From positions 1 through 12,290 of the forward strand of contig WAMD01000003.1 of the NCBI GenBank assembly GCA_015522495.1: a DNA stretch of 12,290 nt, read 5' to 3'. Shown here piece after piece: positions 1-4,938 of this stretch; the stretch's first letter is position 1; each line of letters opens with the position of its first letter. A model generated the notes under the pieces. The model had not been told where the DNA came from. It made no database searches and saw only the letters and a program-made list of their open reading frames with translations. A program made the translations under genes and the position numbers. This DNA is from Nanobdellati archaeon (lineage in GTDB: Archaea > B1Sed10-29 > WALL01 > WAMD01).

Positions 1-420
1 AAGATGTTGAAAAAGCAATTATCAGAGGTTCTATCACTCAAACCAAGATACTTCCTTGCAGACAAAGCGTACGATTCTGTCTCATTAAGGCAAGTGCTCT
101 TGGAGAAGGGGATAACTCCTGAAATTCCTTTCAGGGATTACTCTAAGATAAAGAAAACATCAAGGTCACCTTCAGTTACAGGAGAAAGAAGAAGACAAAT
201 GAAAAGATTTAATGAAAAGATATACCACAAGAGGAGCGTGATTGAGGCTGTGTTCTCTGCAGTTAAAAGGCTTTACGGTCCCGGGGTCATGTCAAAAAGT
301 TCCAAACTTCAAGAGAAAGAAGTTATTTTGAAGTTTGCGCTTTATCTGATCAAGGTGGTCAGATCCGGAAGTTCAAGGCAAAAGGCAATTCATATATATT
401 TTTTGTTATTACCACCATAA
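1..420 (+). CDS. IS4/IS5-type DDE transposase, C-terminal part (5' end outside window)
   Basis: The reading frame is open from the first base and ends in a TAA at 418-420, so the gene enters from the left and only about 139 C-terminal residues are visible. Two catalytic landmarks of DDE transposases of the IS4/IS5 group can be seen. One is LADKAYDS, which carries the second Asp. The other is an R-S-V-I-E-A-V-F-S-A-V-K segment, where the Glu is the third catalytic acid and is followed by the usual Phe and Lys. A basic stretch (GERRRQMKRFNEK) lies between them. The enzyme would cut and join the ends of its own insertion sequence. The C-terminus ends in a hydrophobic IYFLLLPP, which may be partly read-through of the element end. 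Whether the copy is intact cannot be judged without the left half. The exact IS family is uncertain; the DDE assignment is firm. Confidence 0.85.
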   Translation, partial: KMLKKQLSEVLSLKPRYFLADKAYDSVSLRQVLLEKGITPEIPFRDYSKIKKTSRSPSVTGERRRQMKRFNEKIYHKRSVIEAVFSAVKRLYGPGVMSKSSKLQEKEVILKFALYLIKVVRSGSSRQKAIHIYFLLLPP

Positions 421-430
421 GGTTTTCTAC
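1..430 (+). mobile_element. right-hand part of an insertion sequence; right end approximate
   Basis: This is inferred from the transposase fragment. The left end lies outside the window, so the terminal inverted repeats cannot be matched and the target duplication cannot be read. The right end must lie close to the transposase stop, because the convergent DUF72 gene ends only 19 bases further on. The end coordinate is therefore an estimate. Confidence 0.45.
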
Positions 431-439
431 TGAGCAAGA

Positions 440-1132
440 CTAACTCAATAACCCTAAAAACTCCCTAGCGTTATTCAACATGTCATGATTATTATTAAAG
501 AAGACATACTCCCTCTTGGGTCTCCTAGATATTATTTTACCAGCGATTTCCTCCAACTCAGCTTTAGAATATTTATGAGAGTACCAAGAACCCCTACCGT
601 GCACTCGCATATACACATAATCACTAGTTAGGAAGACCCATCTAAACTCTGGAGAATCCACAGACACAAGAGTCAAACCAAGATCCTTCCCCCATTTCTC
701 AACTTCTGTATTGAACCATTCATTATGTCTTGGCTCCAATGCGAATCTTTCACCCAACCCCGTCTTCTGGTAAAACTTCTCAATTTTTTCCATCATCTTC
801 GTAGAATGGTGTGGAGGAAGCTGGAAGAGGTAAAAATCTATTTTATCATCTAGTGGTTTGAAGAGTTTCAAGAATTTCCTCCAAGAAACTAAGGACCTTT
901 CGCCAAACTGAAAGATATGTGTGATAAGTTTATTCACTTTAATGCTCCATCTAAATCCATCAGGTGTTTTTCTTGACCATGATTTTACTTGATTTGGGAA
1001 TGGAAACCTGTAAAAGCTTGCATTTAACTCTACCGCATTTAGACCAGAGTTTTCAATATACCAATCAAAACCATCTGGGTTCCAAGAATAATACCAGCCA
1101 CTTGTTCCAACAAACGGCTTAGTCTTTACCAT
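440..1132 (-). CDS. DUF72 (YecE-like) TIM-barrel family protein
   Basis: The protein has about 230 residues, usual for DUF72. Family signatures occur in order: GTSGWYYSW at the N-terminus, VELNASFYRFP, FALEPRHNEW in the middle, DSPEFRW, YMRVHGRGSWYSHKYS, and VFFNNNHD near the C-terminus, matching the family's E-R-x-x-W, R-x-H-G and F-N-N positions. The fold is a TIM barrel. No biochemical role is established, so none is assigned. The longest frame begins at 1204, but I chose the ATG at 1132. The family alignment starts just after it, the 24 extra residues look unrelated, and a TATA-like AATAAAAAA (1162-1154) is centred about 26 bases upstream, as expected for a leaderless transcript. No ribosome binding site precedes either ATG. 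The gene is convergent with the transposase fragment and divergent from the Hjc-like nuclease gene. Confidence 0.85.
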   Translation of the reverse strand: MVKTKPFVGTSGWYYSWNPDGFDWYIENSGLNAVELNASFYRFPFPNQVKSWSRKTPDGFRWSIKVNKLITHIFQFGERSLVSWRKFLKLFKPLDDKIDFYLFQLPPHHSTKMMEKIEKFYQKTGLGERFALEPRHNEWFNTEVEKWGKDLGLTLVSVDSPEFRWVFLTSDYVYMRVHGRGSWYSHKYSKAELEEIAGKIISRRPKREYVFFNNNHDMLNNAREFLGLLS

Positions 1133-1153
1133 AACAATAAGAAGGAATGCTAG

Positions 1154-1162
1154 TTTTTTATT
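1154..1162 (-). promoter_or_regulatory. putative TATA element for the DUF72 gene
   Basis: On the minus strand this reads AATAAAAAA and is centred about 26 bases before the ATG at 1132. That spacing would start transcription at or next to the start codon. It is a pattern-based call only. Confidence 0.4.
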
Positions 1163-1271
1163 GATTTCATCTGTTAATAGGTCATGCCAAAAAAATTCAA
1201 CCATTACGCCGTTTTACTGGACAGAAGGATGGATCTAGCTAGTTTCTCGAGCAAACCGAGGGGAAGGGTAT

Positions 1272-1583
1272 ATGCCTAGAAAAGGTTATAGGGCGGAGTG
1301 GTTGGCGAAGAAAGAGTTAGTTGCAAAATATGGAAAGGAGAACGTAATAAAAATGGCCATTGGTCAAACGAGTGATTTTATAGTTTTGAAGCCAAACAGT
1401 GGAAGGATAGAAAAAATAGTCGAAGTTAAATCAACTGTTAAACCAAAGTGGTATCCAAAACCTAGAGAGAAAGATCAAATGGAAAGGCTGATTGCCCTTG
1501 CAAAGGAGCACAACATTCAACTCGAACTCTGGATAAAACAGCCTAGAAAAGAGTGGGAAAAAAGAGTGTTATGGTTAGGGTGA
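1272..1583 (+). CDS. small Hjc-like PD-(D/E)XK nuclease
   Basis: This 103-residue soluble protein has the layout of archaeal Holliday-junction resolvase Hjc and related small nucleases. There is an N-terminal K-G-Y-R-A-E with acidic Glu9, a helix, then S-D-F with Asp35, a beta strand, and the E-V-K triad Glu51-Val-Lys53. These match the metal-binding and catalytic residues of the PD-(D/E)XK fold. Hjc proteins are usually a little longer (about 120-140 residues) and have a G-x-x-x-E-R start. This one differs in detail, so it may be a relative acting on other DNA structures rather than a true resolvase. The ATG is preceded by a purine-rich GAGGGG, a good ribosome binding site about 8 bases upstream. 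It is followed on the same strand by a small basic-tailed protein gene. The nuclease fold is well supported; the substrate is not known. Confidence 0.75.
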   Translation: MPRKGYRAEWLAKKELVAKYGKENVIKMAIGQTSDFIVLKPNSGRIEKIVEVKSTVKPKWYPKPREKDQMERLIALAKEHNIQLELWIKQPRKEWEKRVLWLG

Positions 1584-1600
1584 ACATTAGAGAAATGCAT

Positions 1601-1608
1601 TTTAATAA
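1601..1608 (+). promoter_or_regulatory. putative TATA element for the PIP-motif small protein
   Basis: TTTAATAA is centred about 24 bases upstream of the ATG at 1628, consistent with leaderless transcription. It supports that start over the upstream in-frame GTG and ATGs. It is a pattern-based call only. Confidence 0.35.
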
Positions 1609-1627
1609 CAGGTGTATAATTTTAATC

Positions 1628-1942
1628 ATGGCAGAAGATGGATTTAGAAATCTAGCTGATATCGCGAGAAGGCTTGAGGATGAATTAGGAGATAAGCTGG
1701 AGGGGATAGACTGGCACTCCCTCGCTTCAAGACTAAAAGCGGATGCAGCATTGGACAACACATCTAACATAATACTAAGAAAACTAGATGACAGAGAAAG
1801 TCTTGAAGAATGGGAAAGGGAACACGTTATCCAGCTGGGTGAAAAGATGGGTGGAAAAAGAAAACAGGGATTAGAAACAAAAAGGAAAACTACACTCGAC
1901 GAATTCACACTAGGTAAGAGGATAAAGAAAAGACCAAAGTAA
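1628..1942 (+). CDS. unrecognised small charged protein with C-terminal PIP-box-like motif
   Basis: I do not recognise this family. From the ATG at 1628 it has 104 residues, very rich in charge and predicted mostly helical: an N-terminal amphipathic helix (ADIARRLEDEL), a conserved-looking GIDWHSLASRLKADA segment, a long charged helix, then a Lys/Arg-rich tail. The tail contains K-T-T-L-D-E-F-T (residues 87-94), resembling a PCNA-interacting peptide (Q-x-x-L-x-x-F-F) with Lys for Gln and Thr for the last aromatic. A basic GKRIKKRPK end follows. The frame is open further upstream (GTG at 1553, ATGs at 1571 and 1595), which would overlap the nuclease gene or leave only a short gap. I prefer 1628 because TTTAATAA (1601-1608) lies about 24 bases before it and there is no good ribosome binding site for the earlier starts. 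A role at DNA is an inference from motif and neighbour only. Confidence 0.7.
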   Translation: MAEDGFRNLADIARRLEDELGDKLEGIDWHSLASRLKADAALDNTSNIILRKLDDRESLEEWEREHVIQLGEKMGGKRKQGLETKRKTTLDEFTLGKRIKKRPK

Positions 1943-1949
1943 AGAGAAG

Positions 1950-1959
1950 AATTAAAATT
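1950..1959 (+). promoter_or_regulatory. putative TATA element for the DedA-type gene
   Basis: AATTAAAATT is centred about 25 bases before the GTG start at 1980, consistent with a leaderless transcript. A second AT-rich stretch (TTATAATA, 1967-1974) is too close to the start to serve as its TATA box. Confidence 0.35.
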
Positions 1960-1979
1960 CAGACTGTTATAATACCTCT

Positions 1980-2489
1980 GTGTTTGAATGGTTAGTGCAC
2001 CAATTTGGCTTGATAGGGCTTGCAGTTGCATCGTTTGTAGCTAATACTATATTGCCTATCCCATTTGAGCCAATGTTATTTTTAGTTCATGTCACTAAAT
2101 ATGGGGTTGGAATCTGGCTTTTTGTTGCAAGTATAGCTGCAGTGGCTGGAGAATTCACAATATACTTCATAACAGTGAAAGGGAAAAACTGGATAACAAA
2201 AAGTATTGTTTGGCTATCTAAAAAATTCGGAAAAAACTTAGAAACAAAAGAGATAGTTAACAATCCATCCCATAAATGGTTGAGAGAGTGGTTCGACGAA
2301 TGGGGATTTGGGGCAGTATTCATAGGTGCATTTACTCCACTACCTATGTTCTTGTTTGATATATTCGCAGGCTACCTAGATTACCCAGCATGGAAGTTCT
2401 GCCTAGCAACCTTCCTAGGCAAACTAGCTAGATATACTGTAGTGTTGCTAGGTGGTACAGCCATCGTCTGGTTGTTCATGATAAGATAA
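1980..2489 (+). CDS. DedA/YqaA-type VTT-domain membrane protein
   Basis: This 169-residue integral membrane protein has the features of the VTT (formerly SNARE-associated) superfamily. The first half has a hydrophobic segment leading into PIPFEPMLF, the family's proline/glutamate-containing re-entrant loop. A second membrane helix (about 42-66) follows, then a cytoplasmic basic-acidic linker. The second half repeats the pattern with GAFTPLPMFLFDIFAGYL (about 116-133) and a G-K-x-x-R-Y motif before the last helix. The arginine and the P-x-P/G-A-x-T-P-x-P sequences are typical. Members act in the cytoplasmic membrane; some relatives are lipid flippases or scramblases, but the substrate here is unknown. 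The start is a GTG; the next in-frame Met (residue 32) would remove the first membrane segment. The stop is 3 bases from that of the convergent hydrolase gene, leaving no room for separate terminators. Confidence 0.85.
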   Translation: MFEWLVHQFGLIGLAVASFVANTILPIPFEPMLFLVHVTKYGVGIWLFVASIAAVAGEFTIYFITVKGKNWITKSIVWLSKKFGKNLETKEIVNNPSHKWLREWFDEWGFGAVFIGAFTPLPMFLFDIFAGYLDYPAWKFCLATFLGKLARYTVVLLGGTAIVWLFMIR

Positions 2490-2492
2490 CAG

Positions 2493-3134
2493 TTATGCCT
2501 CTGGTTCTAACACAACAACTTTTGTATCAGTCTGGGATTCCACCTTACCTTTGAACTGGCTTGGATCCCTTTCTAATCCTTTTAATGAATTGTAATGCAT
2601 AGGTATTGCAATATTTGGCCTTATTGCTTTCACAGCCTCAACCGCATCATCTATATCCATTGTATATGTCCCACCTATAGGCAATAAAGCAACGTCTATA
2701 TGTTTTATATTACTCATTTCACTGATAAAATCAGTATCACCAGCGTGGTATATGCGCTTCCCATTTAATTCAATAACAAATCCAACACCTAACCCCCTAG
2801 GATGAAACGGCTTATTGGAGTTGTATGCTGGAACAGCCTCAACTTTTAACCAACCCATGTCTAGCTTGTCTCCCTCTTTAACTGTCTTGGCGGGTACGTT
2901 ACACTTGCTAGCACATCCAGAAGTAGTTACTAGGATCGTATGCTCCTTCATTAATCTCTTTATGTTCTCCACTGCACAATGGTCAAAGTGCTCGTGGGTG
3001 ACCAAGACTACATCTGCTTTTTCTGGACTAGTCGGTAGTATATAGGGATCAATGTATATTCTTTTCCCGCTTGCCTCCAGCATAAAACTTGCATGGCCAA
3101 ACCAGTGAATTTTGATCCCATCCATCTCAAACAT
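2493..3134 (-). CDS. UPF0173-type metallo-beta-lactamase-fold hydrolase
   Basis: This 213-residue protein, close to the usual length of UPF0173 metal-dependent hydrolases, starts with the family hallmark I-H-W-F-G-H-A-S-F (about 9-17). The metal-binding T-H-E-H-F-D-H motif follows (His47, His49, Asp51, His52), then VPAYN, YHAGDTDF with a further metal ligand Asp, LPIGGTYTMD, and the C-terminal PMHYNS histidine. All ligands expected for a two-metal site are present, so it should be an active cytoplasmic hydrolase. The substrate of this family is not established. The ATG at 3134 is favoured over the Met three codons later because GGGGTGG (3145-3139, minus strand) sits at good spacing. An AT-rich stretch (about 3162-3152) probably holds the TATA element. 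It is divergent from Ku with 151 bases between them. Confidence 0.9.
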   Translation of the reverse strand: MFEMDGIKIHWFGHASFMLEASGKRIYIDPYILPTSPEKADVVLVTHEHFDHCAVENIKRLMKEHTILVTTSGCASKCNVPAKTVKEGDKLDMGWLKVEAVPAYNSNKPFHPRGLGVGFVIELNGKRIYHAGDTDFISEMSNIKHIDVALLPIGGTYTMDIDDAVEAVKAIRPNIAIPMHYNSLKGLERDPSQFKGKVESQTDTKVVVLEPEA

Positions 3135-3195
3135 TTAACCACCCCTATTAGATATAATATTTTTGCTAGATAAAAAAATACACGCTGTTGTGGGT

Positions 3196-3223
3196 GCTAG
3201 CTGGCCGTTCCCAGGATGCTAGC
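3196..3223. repeat. imperfect inverted repeat between divergent UPF0173 and Ku genes
   Basis: GCTAGC (3196-3201) and GCTAGC (3218-3223) flank an inner pair, CTGG (3201-3204) and CCAG (3211-3214). Together they read GCTAGCTGG, a short spacer, then CCAG-gat-GCTAGC. The repeat lies upstream of the AT-rich Ku promoter region, so it could be an operator or a small hairpin. CTAG-containing words are not rare in this window, which weakens the call. Confidence 0.4.
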
Positions 3224-3245
3224 TAGTCTGTTGTCTAGTTAATTC

Positions 3246-3257
3246 TTTAATATAATA
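3246..3257 (+). promoter_or_regulatory. putative TATA region of the Ku operon
   Basis: TTTAATATAATA lies about 30-40 bases before the Ku start codon. Transcription starting about 25 bases downstream of its centre would leave only a very short leader around the ribosome binding site GAGGGG (3275-3280). The functional TATA element may therefore sit slightly upstream in the same AT-rich stretch (from about 3238). Confidence 0.45.
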
Positions 3258-3285
3258 AAACCAATAGAATTAGCGAGGGGATGCG

Positions 3286-4074
3286 ATGAAAGCTCTTTGG
3301 TCTGGTAACCTAGTCATAGGTTTCATAACTGTTCCTGTAAAGATGTACCCGATGGAAAAGGAATCAAAGATTGATTTTAGACTCATACACAGAAAGTGCG
3401 GGACCCCAATAAAACACAAAAAATGGTGCCCAACATGCAATAGAGAAGTCAGTGAAAATGAGCTAGTTAGGGGAGTAAAGGTTGGGAAAGATGAATATGT
3501 AATATTAGAAGATGAAGAATTAGAAGCAATGAAACCAAAAACAACTCACAGAATAGAGATAGATGGCTTCATCAACCTGTTTGATATAGATCCTCACTTT
3601 TTCAATAACCACTATGTTTTAGTCCCAAACAAATCAGAGAAATCATATTCTGTCCTAATAGAAGCAATGAAGGAAAAGAGCAAAGCTGCCATAGGGAGGG
3701 TGGTCATAAGAGGGAGGGAGTTCCCAGTTGTAATATATGTATATGACGACTCATTAGTCCTGACCACACTGTACTACCCAGAGGAAATTGAAAAACCAAA
3801 GAGCCTCATAAATGGGCTGGGGATTGAACTGGTCCCTGCAGACAGAAAGGAGATAGACCTTGCAAAAATGATTATAGAAGAAATGACTACAAAGCTGGAT
3901 CTAGAAAGATATCAGGATAGGTATAGAGAAGCCATAATGGACCTAGTCAAAAGAAAAATGTCGGGCGAGCTGGAAGTTGAAGAAGAGATATCTGATGAAG
4001 AAGTAAAGAACCTTATGGATGCATTGGAAGCCACAGTTAAGGCCTTGAAGAAAAAGAAGAAGGTATCGTCATGA
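3286..4074 (+). CDS. ku: Ku protein (prokaryotic-type, end-joining)
   Basis: This is a homodimeric Ku of the bacterial/archaeal type, which threads onto double-strand DNA ends and recruits the ligase for non-homologous end joining. It has 262 residues, within the usual 250-300. The diagnostic N-terminus is present (A-L-W-S-G-N-L-V-I-G-F-I-T-V-P-V-K), then I-H-R-K-C-G with Cys38, Cys48 and Cys51 (C-x9-C-x2-C), R-G-V-K-V-G-K-D-E-Y-V and D-E-E-L. The beta-barrel core follows, with YDDSLVLTTLYYPEEI, then a helical region (EIDLAKMIIEEM) and LERYQDRYREAIMDLVKRK. The C-terminus is a short Lys-rich tail (KALKKKKK), as in many prokaryotic Ku proteins where it aids DNA or ligase contact. The ATG follows GAGGGG; an overlapping ATG at 3281 is out of frame. 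The stop overlaps the ligase start in ATGA, implying translational coupling. Confidence 0.96.
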   Translation: MKALWSGNLVIGFITVPVKMYPMEKESKIDFRLIHRKCGTPIKHKKWCPTCNREVSENELVRGVKVGKDEYVILEDEELEAMKPKTTHRIEIDGFINLFDIDPHFFNNHYVLVPNKSEKSYSVLIEAMKEKSKAAIGRVVIRGREFPVVIYVYDDSLVLTTLYYPEEIEKPKSLINGLGIELVPADRKEIDLAKMIIEEMTTKLDLERYQDRYREAIMDLVKRKMSGELEVEEEISDEEVKNLMDALEATVKALKKKKKVSS

Positions 4075-4937
4075 GATACAAACCTATGCTGGCCTATCCG
4101 AGCAAGCCGTTCTCAAGCGAGGAGTGGTTGTTCGAGGCAAAGTGGGATGGGGCTAGGGCAATAAGTTACATCTACAATAATTCAGTCAGGATAGACTCTA
4201 GATCTGGGAGAGAGATAACTAGAAAGTTCCCTAAGATAGCTAAAGCGCTACTAGACTCCACTGAGGATATAGTCTTGGATGGGGAGATAGTCGTTGTCAA
4301 GAAAGGGAAGACCGATATACAAGAACTCATGTCGAGGATACAAGAGGAGGAAGACGCTTTACTGGCGCTAAAGGCAGAAAAGAGCCCTGCCATATATGTT
4401 GTATTTGATGTTTTGGAGCTTGATGGAGAACCAATAATTAGTCTTCCACTAGAAGAAAGAAAAGAAATTCTTGACTCGGAAGTGGAAGGAGGAAATAGGA
4501 TAAACATATCTAAGTACATCGCAGGTGATGGTGAAAAATTCTACGAGGCAGCTATTTCCCTTGGTATGGAAGGTGTTATGGCAAAGAAGCTGGGGAGCAT
4601 ATACGAGCCGGGGAAGAGGAGCAGGAACTGGCTGAAAATAAAGAAGACCAGAACCATGGATGTTGTTGTCGTGGGCTTAAAGAGGGGAAAGGGAGAAAGA
4701 GAAAAGAGTTTTGGAAGCCTGGAAATTGGAGCTTACAAGAATGAGAAACTTGTTAAGCTAGGACACGTGGGAACTGGCTTCACAGATGAAAACCTAAATT
4801 TACTATCAAAGATGAAACCACCTTTTGTTATTGAAGTAGAATATCAAGAGATAACAAAAGATAGAAAGTTGAGGGCACCGAGATTCAAGAAACTGAGATT
4901 AGACAAGTTACCAAAAGAGTGCAGACTGGAGGACTAG
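4071..4937 (+). CDS. ligD: stand-alone LigD-type ATP-dependent DNA ligase
   Basis: This 288-residue enzyme corresponds to only the ligase domain of bacterial LigD. It should seal nicks and joined ends using ATP through a ligase-AMP intermediate. All nucleotidyltransferase motifs are visible: motif I EAKWDGARA with the adenylated Lys24, motif Ia DSRSGREIT, motif III VLDGEIVV (Glu72) with VVFDVLELDG (about 110-119), motif IV EGVMAKK (167-173) and motif V WLKIKK (187-192). An OB-fold domain follows (about 193-288), with VVVVGLKRGKG and LGHVGTGF, ending in LRAPRFKKLRLDKLPKEC, the characteristic end of LigD ligases. There is no phosphoesterase or polymerase/primase domain, and none is encoded next to it. 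This makes it much shorter than fused LigD and comparable to the separate ligase of archaeal NHEJ sets. It starts within the Ku stop (ATGA) and ends 1 base before the next gene. Confidence 0.95.
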   Translation: MRYKPMLAYPSKPFSSEEWLFEAKWDGARAISYIYNNSVRIDSRSGREITRKFPKIAKALLDSTEDIVLDGEIVVVKKGKTDIQELMSRIQEEEDALLALKAEKSPAIYVVFDVLELDGEPIISLPLEERKEILDSEVEGGNRINISKYIAGDGEKFYEAAISLGMEGVMAKKLGSIYEPGKRSRNWLKIKKTRTMDVVVVGLKRGKGEREKSFGSLEIGAYKNEKLVKLGHVGTGFTDENLNLLSKMKPPFVIEVEYQEITKDRKLRAPRFKKLRLDKLPKECRLED

Positions 4938-4938
4938 G

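Noticed and set aside
421..439. Terminal inverted repeat of the insertion sequence
   Set aside because: The left end is outside the window, so no repeat pair can be shown.
1133..1204. 24-residue N-terminal extension of the DUF72 protein
   Set aside because: The family alignment starts after it, and the DNA contains a TATA-like element placed for the ATG at 1132.
1553..1627. Upstream GTG/ATG starts for the small PIP-motif protein
   Set aside because: They add a non-charged stretch unlike the rest, overlap the nuclease gene or crowd its end, and lack a good ribosome binding site. A TATA-like element fits the ATG at 1628. Not excluded.
1543..2031. Open frame on the minus strand, opposite the small PIP-motif protein gene
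   Set aside because: Its translation is Ser/Leu/Phe-rich and matches no family pattern, which is typical of the antisense of a Lys/Glu-rich purine-rich coding strand.
3135..3285. Possible small RNA gene in the longest intergenic gap
   Set aside because: No tRNA-like fold or C/D-box pattern was seen; only the short inverted repeat and AT-rich promoter regions can be supported.
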